From DASQWC01 sp035640475 (GTDB lineage: Bacteria > Actinomycetota > JAICYB01): 31,642 nucleotides of DNA. How positions within the stretch are numbered: the first letter of the stretch is position 1; every line of letters starts with the position of its first letter. The translations under genes were made by a program, and so were the position numbers. Positions 1 through 7,084 of the stretch are shown here, piece by piece. The stretch is from assembly GCA_035640475.1 (NCBI GenBank), contig DASQWC010000079.1, positions 1-31,642 on the forward strand. The letters are read 5' to 3'. Under the pieces are notes generated by a model. It made no database searches. It was not told the origin of the DNA and was given only the letters and a program-made list of their open reading frames with translations.

Positions 1-35
1 GATTTCTCACCGCGCGCAGGCACTGCGAGAGATCG

Positions 36-2588
36 CTACTCGTATTGGAGAGCGGTAACGACTTCCAGCCGCGCGGCGCGCCGGCCCGGCGCGATCGCGG
101 CGATGACGGCGCACAGCAGTCCGAAGATCGCGACGAGCGGAATCCACGTCCACGGATACACCGCGCTCATCTCGAACCCAAAGCCTGTGCTCGTCGACCG
201 GATCACGAGTGCGGTCATGAGCCAGCCCAGCGGAAGTGACAGGACGAACGCCACCAGACCGAGCGTCGTCGACTCGACGAGGACCATCCGCCACATCTGA
301 CTTCGCGTGACGCCGATCGCGCGGAGGATGCCGATCTCCCGGAACCTCCGGACGACGGACATCGCCAGCGTGTTTGCCAGACCGAGCAGTCCGACGATCG
401 CCATCACCAGCAGGATGGCGTAAACGATCTGGAAATATCTCCCGACTTGCTCACGCGCGGCCTCTTTGTTCTCGGCCGCGGTCTCGATGCCGAGGCCTTC
501 GGCGTCGCCGAACTCGCGCTCGATCGACGACTTCACCTTTTCGGCGTCGACTCCCTCACGAACGTCGGCGATCAAGGCGAGCGGTTCTTCGGCGTTGAAG
601 TACCGCCGGGCGTCCGGAAGACCGATCGTGATCCGCGGCGGTCCCGGATCGTTCAGATGCACGCCCGCGATCGTGAACGAGACGACACCTTTGCGAGTCT
701 TGAGCTTCAGGGAATCGCCGCGCTCGAGCTTCGCCTCGGTCGCATACGTCGCCGGGATGAGGACGGCGCCGCCGCGGGTGAGTGCCTGCTTGGCGGCAGC
801 GTCGCTTCCGTCCTTCCACAAGTAGCTCGAGAGATCGAAGTACGTCGAAGGATCGATCATCAACAAGAAGACGTCGGAGAGGTCGTCGTCCTCGTGACCC
901 GGTGACTTTGCGAATCCGAAGCGCAGCTCGGACACGTGCGCGATGTCGTTCCGTGTCGCGATCTTCGACTCGAGGGCCGGCTTGATCGGACCGGTTCCCT
1001 GGACGAACAGATCGGCGCCGAACTGCCGGTCGACAATGTCGTCGATGACTCCCCGGACTGAGAGATAGAGGCCGCCGGCCGCGAAGAGCATCGACATGAC
1101 GATCATGATCAGACCGAGCGTGTACGCCGACCGGCTCCGCTCCTTCGCCAGGTGCAACACGGCGACCTCGCCGACGCCGCGCGCCATCCGGTTCGTGATG
1201 CGGCCGAGAAGCGCGGCCAGCGGACGAAGGAGAAGCGGCACGAGCAGGAGGGCGCCGAAGAGCAGGCCGATGATCGCGACGGGATTGATCGTCGATGAGC
1301 CGGCCTGCGATCCCGATGCCGCGAACGAGGTCCCGATGGCCGCGATGAACACGACCAGGCCGGTGATCCACGCTCGCCCGAGCTTCGTCTCTCCTACGAA
1401 GTCGCCCTTCATCGCTTCGACCGGAGCGAGGCGGCCGGCACGGACGGCCGGGAGCAGCGACGCAGCCAAGGTGACAATCAGCCCGATCCCCACGGCGACG
1501 ACGATTGCGCCGGGAGTGATGGTCAGGCCGGGCAGGCTGAGTCCGAAGAGGTTCGACGTCAATGCGAGGAGGACCTTCGCGAGTCCGAGTCCGACGAGCA
1601 GCCCAACGGCGCTCGACACGATTCCCAGTGCCAGCGCTTCGCCCATCACGACGCGCCGCACCTGGCGGCGCGTGGCGCCGAGGGCACGAAGCGTGCCGTA
1701 GATACGCGTCCGCTCGATGACGGCCATCGACAGCGTGAGGTAGATGAGGAACGCGCCGACGAAAAGCGTGATGAACGCGAAGAAGGTCAGGAAGGACCCG
1801 AAGACTTGGAGGAAGCTCTTGAAGCCTTGCGCGAGGTTGTCAGCGTTTTGCATACGGATCCCGTCGATATCGCCTTCGTGGCGGTTGATCCATCGTTCGG
1901 CGTTGACTCCCTTGCTGAGGATCACCGCGATTCCGCCGTACACCTCTCCCTTGCCGTAGTAGGCACGGGCCGTCTCGAGCGATGTGAACGCGCCCGGGCC
2001 GTTGATCCCGCGGCCAGCACCTTCCTCGCGGAGGACGCCGACGACCGTAACGGTCTTGCGTCCGGTCGGCGTGACGATCGGCAGACGTTCGCTCAGCTTT
2101 ACCGGAAGCTCTTCTGCCAGTTCGGGGTTGACGATGATCTCGGCGGCCGAGGGTCGGAAGAAGCGACCGCGAGCCAGCGTGTAGTTCTGTATCTTTCGCT
2201 CTTCGGCGAGGACGATTCCCCGAACGCCGAAGCCGCCCGGGCCCTCGAAGACACCGTCCTCGTCCTTTTGCTGCTTCGTCGGTGCGGAGGCTCCGAACCC
2301 CAAGCCGCCGACAGCGTCCTTCACCTGCGGTAGTGCTCGCAATTCATTCAGCGTCGACGCCGGCATCCGCGCGTCGAAGGCGCCGGCCGCGTTGACGAGG
2401 ACGTCTGCGCGTCCGGTGATATCGGTTATGAGTCGATCCACGCCCTTTTGGGTCGTGGCATTGGAGACGATGACGCCGAAGAAGATCGCCACGCCTAGGA
2501 CGATGCCGGTGCCGGTGAGGATCGACCGGCCCTTTCTATGCGCCAAGCTTTTGGAGCCAAGCGAGGACAGTCTTCGCGCGAGCCTCAC
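36..2588 (-). CDS. ABC transporter permease, two FtsX/MacB-type domains
   Basis: An 850-aa membrane protein of the FtsX/MacB/LolE-type permease superfamily, which usually works with an ATPase to move lipids, peptides or lipoproteins or to transmit force across the membrane. A first helix lies at about residues 22-43, then an extracytoplasmic MacB-like domain (about 45-260). Three helices follow at about 266-385 with the FtsX cytoplasmic loop (RIYGTLRALGATRRQV), then helices near 404-420, 435-460 and 488-510. A second external domain (about 510-715) and three more helices (about 716-838) complete the protein; the loop recurs there as REIGILRAIGVTRSQ. This duplicated architecture is common in Gram-positive exporters. 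The start is GTG, lying inside the ATPase gene just upstream; the GTG overlaps a GGAGGTGA anti-SD match, so spacing is odd and the start may be slightly further in. The substrate cannot be read from sequence. Confidence 0.9.
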   Translation of the reverse strand: MRLARRLSSLGSKSLAHRKGRSILTGTGIVLGVAIFFGVIVSNATTQKGVDRLITDITGRADVLVNAAGAFDARMPASTLNELRALPQVKDAVGGLGFGASAPTKQQKDEDGVFEGPGGFGVRGIVLAEERKIQNYTLARGRFFRPSAAEIIVNPELAEELPVKLSERLPIVTPTGRKTVTVVGVLREEGAGRGINGPGAFTSLETARAYYGKGEVYGGIAVILSKGVNAERWINRHEGDIDGIRMQNADNLAQGFKSFLQVFGSFLTFFAFITLFVGAFLIYLTLSMAVIERTRIYGTLRALGATRRQVRRVVMGEALALGIVSSAVGLLVGLGLAKVLLALTSNLFGLSLPGLTITPGAIVVAVGIGLIVTLAASLLPAVRAGRLAPVEAMKGDFVGETKLGRAWITGLVVFIAAIGTSFAASGSQAGSSTINPVAIIGLLFGALLLVPLLLRPLAALLGRITNRMARGVGEVAVLHLAKERSRSAYTLGLIMIVMSMLFAAGGLYLSVRGVIDDIVDRQFGADLFVQGTGPIKPALESKIATRNDIAHVSELRFGFAKSPGHEDDDLSDVFLLMIDPSTYFDLSSYLWKDGSDAAAKQALTRGGAVLIPATYATEAKLERGDSLKLKTRKGVVSFTIAGVHLNDPGPPRITIGLPDARRYFNAEEPLALIADVREGVDAEKVKSSIEREFGDAEGLGIETAAENKEAAREQVGRYFQIVYAILLVMAIVGLLGLANTLAMSVVRRFREIGILRAIGVTRSQMWRMVLVESTTLGLVAFVLSLPLGWLMTALVIRSTSTGFGFEMSAVYPWTWIPLVAIFGLLCAVIAAIAPGRRAARLEVVTALQYE

Positions 2589-3348
2589 CTCCCTTCGCGC
2601 TCAGGGAAAGGTTGCTGCGGACGCGGCCGTCCTCGAGGTAGATCACTTCTTCGCCGAACGCGGCGGCGCGCGGATCGTGGGTGACGATCACGATGGTCTG
2701 GCCGTGCTGCTGCTGAAGGTCTTTGAGGAGCTGGAGGATCTGCTGGCCTGTGCGCGTGTCGAGGTTGCCGGTCGGCTCGTCGGCCAGGACAACGGCCGGT
2801 GACGGCAGAATCGCGCGGGCAATCGCCGTCCTTTGGTGCTGGCCGCCCGAGACCTGCGACGGCAACTTGTCCGCGCAGTCGGTGAGGCCCACCTGCTCGA
2901 TGACCTCGTCCAGGCGGGCTCGGTACCCGTCGGGCGATGTCCCGGCGATCACGAGCGGCAGCGCGATGTTCTCCGCGACGGAGAGCACCGGGACGAGGTT
3001 GAAGAACTGGAACACGAAGCCGACCGTGCCGCGTCGTGCCAGCGTTACTTCCTTGTCGGCAAGCCCGGACAGCGGTTTGCCCTCGAGCAGCACGTCGCCG
3101 GACGTTGGAGAGTCGAGGCCGCCCAACAAGTGGAGCAGCGTCGATTTGCCCGAGCCGGACGGCCCCATTACCGCCGTAAAGCTGCCCGGGTCGACATCGA
3201 TCGTCACGCCGTCCAGCGCCTTCGTGACGGAGCCGTCGGACCGGTACTCCTTGACGAGATCGCGCGCGACGAGGATCGGTTCGACACGCCGAGCGCGCTT
3301 GCGCGGCGCGCGCTTGACCGGCTTCCGGCGGGGGCGGGTGGCTTTCAC
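2536..3348 (-). CDS. ABC transporter ATP-binding protein (MacB/LolD type)
   Basis: A 270-aa ATPase that should power the FtsX-type permease encoded next on the same strand. Visible motifs are Walker A GPSGSGKS (residues 62-69), Q-loop FVFQFFNLVP (about 111-120), signature VSGGQHQR (166-173, with V in place of the usual L), Walker B VVLADE (186-191), D-loop GNLD and switch His224 (VTHD). The FQFFNLVP and ADEPTGNLD strings are typical of the MacB/LolD/FtsE subgroup. The first 22 residues are a very basic Arg/Lys extension not needed for the ATPase fold; it could be a nucleic-acid or membrane-surface contact, or the real start could be internal, although no good internal start codon is present. 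The start is GTG with a weak AGGA upstream. The 3' end overlaps the permease gene by 53 bases, implying co-translation. Confidence 0.92.
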   Translation of the reverse strand: MKATRPRRKPVKRAPRKRARRVEPILVARDLVKEYRSDGSVTKALDGVTIDVDPGSFTAVMGPSGSGKSTLLHLLGGLDSPTSGDVLLEGKPLSGLADKEVTLARRGTVGFVFQFFNLVPVLSVAENIALPLVIAGTSPDGYRARLDEVIEQVGLTDCADKLPSQVSGGQHQRTAIARAILPSPAVVLADEPTGNLDTRTGQQILQLLKDLQQQHGQTIVIVTHDPRAAAFGEEVIYLEDGRVRSNLSLSAKGGEARAKTVLAWLQKLGA

Positions 3349-3424
3349 TGCTTCGAATCCTGCCCGGGCGCCGGGATTCGGCGCAATCAGGAACGACCCT
3401 GAACTTTCCCGGGGAGACCTCGAG

Positions 3425-5095
3425 CTACCGCGCTACCGCGATCGCCTCCAAGCAACCGGACGAATACTGCTCGCGGCAGGTGCCGCGCTGGCGCTTGCCC
3501 GACGACGTCTTCGGAAGCGTGCCGGGCGAGACGAGGACGACCTCCTCGGGCCCTCGCGGCAGCACGCGGCGCAGTGTCTCGAGTGCCGTGCGCGCGACGC
3601 CGCTCGCTTCCTCGAGTGCCACGGTCGATTCGCAAACGACGACCATGCGCTCGCGCTCGGGGATGGCGAACGCGATGACGTTGCCCTTGCGAACGCCGGG
3701 CACCTGCTCGGCGTGGAACTCGTAGTCCTCGGGGTACAGGTTGCGGCCGCCGAGAATGATCATGTCCTTCTTCCGACCGCACACGACCAGCCCGTGCTCG
3801 CCCCAGAAGCCGAGGTCGCCGGTGTGCAGCCACCCGTCACGCAGCACTTCCGCGGTCGCCTCCGGATCGCGCCAGTACTCCGACATCACGCTCGGTCCCC
3901 GGAAACAGATCTCACCGACGGCCGATGGTGCCGCCTCGTTTCCATCGGAGTCGAGGATCGTGATCTCGTGTCCCGGGATCGGATGCCCGCACGCGACGAA
4001 CGAACGCGCACCCGGTGCATCCGGAGCGACCGTTCTCACCTCGGCCCTGGTCTCCAGCGCCTCGCGATCGACCCACTGAACGGCGACCGGCTCGTCGGTG
4101 CGCGACAGCGAGACGGCAAGCGTCGCTTCCGCGAGCCCGAACATCGGGCACATCGCGTTCGAGCCGAAGCCGTACAGCGCGACGACTTCGCCGAATTTCG
4201 TGATCGTCTCGATGTCGACGGGCTCGGCGCCGTTGGCGGCGAGGCGCCAGGACGACAGATCGAGCGCTCTGGGCTTGGCGGCGAGGTCACGCGCGGCCAG
4301 GCCGTAGCCGAAGTTCGGCGACGCCGTGAGGGTTCCGCGGTATGCGGACATCGCGTCGGCCCACACACCAGGACGGCCGAGGAACTCCTCGGTCGGGATC
4401 AGGACGAGGTCGGTGCCGAAGACGACGGAACCGAGGAGCATGCCGATAAGCCCCATGTCGTGGAACAACGGAAGCCATGAGACGAACACGTCGGTTGCGG
4501 GATCGACGTCTGCGAGCTCGCCGGCCGCGTGCAGGTTTGAGATGAGGTGTCCGTGCGTGAGCGCAACGGCTCGCGAGCGGGCGGTCGTCCCCGAAGTGAA
4601 TTGAAGGTACGCGAGGTCGTCGGGAGCCGGGTCAGCGGCGTCGGCCGGCGCGTGCTCCGAGCACGCGAGCCCTTCGATCGAGACGACCTTGGCGCCGACG
4701 TGCAGATCCGGCGCCTGCTCCAGGAACAGATCTGAAACGGCGAGCACCGATGCCTCCGTCTGCTCGACGCGGCGCCCGACGTCTTGGATGAAGGCGTCGA
4801 GCTCCGACATGCGGCGGGGGAGCGACAGGACGACCGGAACCGCGCCGGCCATCCATGTTCCGTACAGGGTGGCGACGAGATCGGCCGTCGTCGGCCCCAG
4901 GATGCACACGCGGTCGCCGCGATCGATGCCGTCGGCGCGCAGGCTGCCGGCCACGCGGCGGGCCTGATCGAGCAGGTCGTCGTAGCGCAATCGGTGCTCG
5001 TTGAGCTGGCGATTGACGATCGTGATGCCGGCATTCGAGCGGGCGGCGCGCCTGAGGGCCTCGGGAACCGATCCGAGCAGCTGCGTCGTCGTCAC
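3425..5095 (-). CDS. Fatty acyl-AMP ligase / acyl-CoA synthetase family protein
   Basis: A 556-aa adenylate-forming enzyme (AMP-binding superfamily) that activates a carboxylic acid, probably a fatty acid, as an acyl-adenylate. The P-loop-like motif TSGTTARSRAV lies at about residues 167-177, the substrate-lining WLPLFHDMGL near 210-220, the YGFGSNAMCPMFGLAE stretch around A5, the LHTGDLGFW motif, and the C-terminal catalytic-lysine segment LPKTSSGKRQR near the end. The FHDMGL and FGLAEATLAVS strings resemble FAAL/FadD32-type ligases more than classical acyl-CoA synthetases. No acyl-carrier protein or polyketide synthase lies next to it, so the acceptor is unknown. The start is GTG with an AAGGGGG Shine-Dalgarno five bases upstream. 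It is 76 bases upstream of the ABC ATPase gene and may be co-transcribed with it, which would fit lipid export, but this is inference. Confidence 0.85.
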   Translation of the reverse strand: MTTTQLLGSVPEALRRAARSNAGITIVNRQLNEHRLRYDDLLDQARRVAGSLRADGIDRGDRVCILGPTTADLVATLYGTWMAGAVPVVLSLPRRMSELDAFIQDVGRRVEQTEASVLAVSDLFLEQAPDLHVGAKVVSIEGLACSEHAPADAADPAPDDLAYLQFTSGTTARSRAVALTHGHLISNLHAAGELADVDPATDVFVSWLPLFHDMGLIGMLLGSVVFGTDLVLIPTEEFLGRPGVWADAMSAYRGTLTASPNFGYGLAARDLAAKPRALDLSSWRLAANGAEPVDIETITKFGEVVALYGFGSNAMCPMFGLAEATLAVSLSRTDEPVAVQWVDREALETRAEVRTVAPDAPGARSFVACGHPIPGHEITILDSDGNEAAPSAVGEICFRGPSVMSEYWRDPEATAEVLRDGWLHTGDLGFWGEHGLVVCGRKKDMIILGGRNLYPEDYEFHAEQVPGVRKGNVIAFAIPERERMVVVCESTVALEEASGVARTALETLRRVLPRGPEEVVLVSPGTLPKTSSGKRQRGTCREQYSSGCLEAIAVAR

Positions 5096-5183
5096 GTTTC
5101 CCCCTTGGGCGTGTGTCGATAAAAGGTGTCGAAAGGGGACAGACCAACCTAGCCCGATTCGGGTTACCGGGCGATCCCCGGGT

Positions 5184-5189
5184 TACGCT
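5184..5189 (+). promoter_or_regulatory. Putative -10 box TACGCT before the small membrane protein gene
   Basis: TACGCT would place the transcription start near 5196, giving a leader of about 36 bases that contains the AAAGGAG ribosome-binding site of the gene at 5232. The box overlaps the second copy of a direct repeat, CGGGTTAC, at 5160-5167 and 5179-5186 (19 bases start to start). No canonical -35 is seen, so an activator on the repeat is possible. Confidence 0.4.
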
Positions 5190-5231
5190 GGGACCGGTGC
5201 CGCCCCGCGCCCCCCATGAAAGGAGTGCGTG

Positions 5232-5516
5232 GTGCCGCTCACCCAGACGAAGCAGGACGTCCAGTTCTGGCAGATCGTGAAGAACCTCCGGTGGCGTCTG
5301 GACGACGGGGGCAGCGGACCGCCGGTCTCAGGCGGCGGCGGCTCCGGAGGCGGCGGGGGAGGTGCGTGGCCACGCTGGGCCACCCACCTGATCGCCTTCC
5401 TGCTCGGCGGCGTGGTGTGGGGGACCCTGCTGTTCGCACCACCGGCGTTTCCGCCGGTGGTGCTGGCAGGTCTTGTGTGCCTGATCGCCGTGGCGATCAG
5501 GCGCCGCTGGCGCTAG
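5232..5516 (+). CDS. Small two-helix membrane protein with glycine-rich linker
   Basis: A 94-aa protein that I do not recognise. The N-terminal 25 residues are polar (QDVQFWQIVKNLRWRLDD), followed by a Gly/Ser-rich linker at about 27-45, then two hydrophobic segments (about 48-68, beginning WATHLIAFLLGG, and 71-87, beginning FPPVVLAGLV) and a strongly basic tail RRRWR. The positive-inside rule suggests both ends are cytoplasmic. Of two adjacent GTG codons (5229 and 5232), the second has better spacing (6 bases) from AAAGGAG. Its stop codon shares the tetramer CTAG with the stop of the convergent RTX-like gene. The 3' third of the gene contains two long perfect inverted repeats, listed separately. 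It may be a small regulatory or scaffold membrane protein; function unknown. Confidence 0.65.
   Translation: MPLTQTKQDVQFWQIVKNLRWRLDDGGSGPPVSGGGGSGGGGGGAWPRWATHLIAFLLGGVVWGTLLFAPPAFPPVVLAGLVCLIAVAIRRRWR
5436..5463. terminator. Perfect 12-bp hairpin inside coding sequence (possible bidirectional terminator)
   Basis: The arms at 5436-5447 and 5452-5463 are perfectly complementary, with a TTTC loop. The hairpin lies in the 3' third of the small membrane protein gene and just downstream of the convergent RTX-like gene, so it could end transcription of the latter. No T-tract follows on either strand. Terminator function is inferred from position and stability only. Confidence 0.45.
5479..5502. 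terminator. Perfect 11-bp hairpin at gene 3' end
   Basis: The arms at 5479-5489 and 5492-5502 are perfectly complementary with a two-base centre, immediately followed by a 5-bp repeat (GCGCC/GGCGC, 5501-5513) that runs into the shared CTAG stop. Together with 5436-5463 this makes stacked hairpins in 78 bases. No T-tract is present. It may serve the convergent gene as a terminator; it is also coding sequence. Confidence 0.45.
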
Positions 5517-6355
5517 CTCCTTGCCGCCGAGCTCGGAGATGCCGAGGGCGACGCCGGTGCTCCGGTCGGTCCCGGCGATCCGGGAGCCGGAGAGCCGGGC
5601 GATCCGGGCGACGGCGAAGGTGACTCGTCCGGCGGAGATTCAGCAGGAGGAGACCCGGTGGGGCCGGGCGAGCCGGTCGGAGCCGAAAGGTTCTTCTCAC
5701 AGTTCATCTGCGAGTCGGAGTCGGGCGTCGGCGTCGGTCCGGAGATGAGGTTGAGGGAGGGTTCCTCGTGGACCGACTCCTCGCCGTTGTCGCACGTGTC
5801 GAAGCCGCCTTCACCATCCATTTGGTCGCTGCCCATTCCGCCGTCCAGACGGTCGTCGCCGCCTTCGCCGCTGGCCCTGTCGCCGATGAGAATGTCGTTG
5901 CCGGGTCCGCCGTAGAGGCCGTCACGGGCGCCTTCGCCGGAGACGGAATCGCCGACCAAGGTGTCGTTGCCCGAGCCGCCGGCCAGGTGGTCGCCCGCGC
6001 CGTCACCCGACACGGCGTCGCCGGTGAGTGTGTCGTCTCCGTCGCCGCCGTAGAGCCGGTCGCGGAAGCCGTCCTCGGCTCCGCCGTCGCCGATGAGCTC
6101 GTCGTTGCCGTCACCGCCGCAGATGATGTCGTTGCCGTCGCCGCCGGTGATCTTGTCGTTGCCCTCCAGGCCCGCGATGACGTCGTCGCCGGGCGTTCCG
6201 GTGATCTGGTCGTCGCCGGACGTTCCGATGATCGTCGCGAAGGCTCCGCCGCAGGCAACTTCTTGCGCCTCGGCGCGCTGCGTGATGATTCCGACAACGG
6301 CTGCGAGGACGGCCAGCACGCCGAACAGCGAGGCGCGCGTCATCGTCTTGGACAT
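5513..6355 (-). CDS. Secreted RTX-like calcium-binding repeat protein with Pro/Ser-rich tail
   Basis: A 280-aa protein with a clear signal peptide (hydrophobic core at about 8-25, cleavage likely after AEA near 31). It has about a dozen glycine/aspartate nonapeptide-type repeats (GGxGxDxx, for example GGDGNDIICGGDGNDE) from about residue 44 to 195, which in the hemolysin-type family fold into a calcium-loaded parallel beta-roll. A low-complexity Pro/Ser/Gly tail (about 225-280) follows, of the kind that spans cell walls. No protease, lipase or C-terminal anchor is recognisable, so it looks like a structural surface or secreted repeat protein. Cysteines (CGG near 35, CGG near 78, CDN and NCE near 187-219) may form disulfides outside the cell. 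The ATG is preceded by a strong purine-rich site (GAGGGGGAGGAAGC). The stop codon overlaps that of the convergent gene in CTAG. Confidence 0.85.
   Translation of the reverse strand: MSKTMTRASLFGVLAVLAAVVGIITQRAEAQEVACGGAFATIIGTSGDDQITGTPGDDVIAGLEGNDKITGGDGNDIICGGDGNDELIGDGGAEDGFRDRLYGGDGDDTLTGDAVSGDGAGDHLAGGSGNDTLVGDSVSGEGARDGLYGGPGNDILIGDRASGEGGDDRLDGGMGSDQMDGEGGFDTCDNGEESVHEEPSLNLISGPTPTPDSDSQMNCEKNLSAPTGSPGPTGSPPAESPPDESPSPSPGSPGSPAPGSPGPTGAPASPSASPSSAARS
5771..6226 (-). repeat. RTX-type nonapeptide repeat block
   Basis: The DNA encodes imperfect glycine/aspartate-rich units of the GGxGxD type, with longer variants carrying insertions such as GDAVSGDGAGD and GDSVSGEGARD. The longer units are nearly identical to each other, which suggests internal duplication. 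Confidence 0.8.
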
Positions 6356-6395
6356 GCTTCCTCCCCCTCACTTGGGCGTACGGGGCGCCGGAGAA

Positions 6396-6405
6396 ATCCT
6401 ACGCT
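6396..6405. promoter_or_regulatory. Overlapping divergent -10 boxes (RTX-like gene and tRNA-Leu)
   Basis: On the minus strand TAGGAT (6401-6396) faces the RTX-like gene, with a predicted start near 6389. On the plus strand TACGCT (6400-6405) faces tRNA-Leu, with a predicted start near 6412. The boxes share two bases, so the two transcription units would compete for polymerase. Neither has a convincing -35. Confidence 0.4.
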
Positions 6406-6440
6406 AAGGTCGAGGCAGCACGCCGAAAGGACTTTACAAA

Positions 6441-6525
6441 GCGGGCGTGGTGGAACTGGAGATACACGCCGGCCTTAGGAGCCGGTGCTCGAAAGAGCTT
6501 GGGGGTTCGAGTCCCTCCGCCCGCA
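6441..6525 (+). tRNA. tRNA-Leu (anticodon TAG)
   Basis: An 85-base type II tRNA. The acceptor stem GCGGGCG pairs with CGCCCGC, the anticodon stem is CCGGC/GCCGG around TAG at 6476-6478, there is a long variable arm (GCTCGAAAGAGC), and the T-loop is GGTTCGAGTCC. The discriminator is A and CCA is not encoded. It would read CUA and, depending on wobble modification, other CUN codons. Confidence 0.95.
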
Positions 6526-6546
6526 CAGAGCGCGCCGAGTTTCGGG

Positions 6547-7044
6547 TTAGGTCGCGGCGAAGACGTGAACGGACGTCCCGACGTCGACCGTGGCGCCCGG
6601 GGGAGGATCCGTCGCGTACACGCGGTTGGGCTCCGCGCGCCGCGTGGGCTTGTACGTAACGTCTCCGGGCGTGAGCTCGGCCTGGGCGAGCACACGCCGC
6701 GCCTCCGCAACCGGCATGCCGCGCACGTCGGGCACGCCGACCTGACGGGCCCCCTTCGTGACGAACAGGACGACGGCCGACCGCCGCGCCGCGAGCGTGC
6801 CCGAGGCGGGCTGCTGGCCGAGCACCGTCCCGGCCGCGCCCGGCCCTGACTTCAAGACGACGCGCGTGGTGAAGCCCGCAGCCGCCGCTCGAGCCTGCGC
6901 GGCCTGGACGGACGCACCCGTCACCTCGGGGACGTGCGCGAGCGACCCCGGCTGCGTCGCCATCGCGGCAAGGAGCGCGATGGCGGCGGCGGCGACAACC
7001 GGTCCGGGTGGGATCTGCTTGACCAACGCAATGAGCCGGTCCAT
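6547..7044 (-). CDS. Membrane-anchored protein with two PASTA domains
   Basis: A 165-aa protein with a short cytoplasmic start, one hydrophobic helix at about residues 13-32 (VVAAAAIALLAAMATQ), then two PASTA-type repeats. The first begins VPEVTGASVQAAQARA and the second VPDVRGMPVAEARRVL; each ends with the usual beta-strand (VVLFVTKG and VHVFAAT). PASTA domains bind peptidoglycan fragments or act as spacers, usually on Ser/Thr kinases of the PknB group or on penicillin-binding proteins; here neither kinase nor transpeptidase is attached. It may therefore be a stand-alone wall sensor or a division accessory. ATG 7044 is chosen because a TACCGT -10 box (7059-7054) predicts transcription starting at about 7047, upstream of a TTG at 7053. 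There is no Shine-Dalgarno, so near-leaderless translation is likely. Confidence 0.8.
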   Translation of the reverse strand: MDRLIALVKQIPPGPVVAAAAIALLAAMATQPGSLAHVPEVTGASVQAAQARAAAAGFTTRVVLKSGPGAAGTVLGQQPASGTLAARRSAVVLFVTKGARQVGVPDVRGMPVAEARRVLAQAELTPGDVTYKPTRRAEPNRVYATDPPPGATVDVGTSVHVFAAT

Positions 7045-7053
7045 CCGCCGCAA

Positions 7054-7059
7054 ACGGTA
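7054..7059 (-). promoter_or_regulatory. Putative -10 box TACCGT of the PASTA gene
   Basis: TACCGT reads on the minus strand. Counting six bases past it gives a start at 7047, three bases before ATG 7044. There is no ribosome-binding site between, which fits near-leaderless expression. Confidence 0.4.
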
Positions 7060-7084
7060 ACGCCGTCGATGGCACGATGGCGGT

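Noticed and set aside
2723..4480. Long open frame antisense to the ABC ATPase and ligase genes
   Set aside because: It encodes Arg/Pro/Ala-rich low-complexity sequence with no motif, and overlaps two well-supported genes. Such shadows are expected in GC-rich coding DNA.
3425..5095. Polyketide or lipopeptide biosynthetic cluster around the acyl-AMP ligase
   Set aside because: No acyl carrier protein, ketosynthase, condensation domain or thioesterase is nearby; only an ABC exporter is adjacent.
5771..6226. CRISPR or other DNA repeat array
   Set aside because: The periodicity comes from glycine/aspartate RTX codons in an intact reading frame; units are imperfect and there are no spacers.
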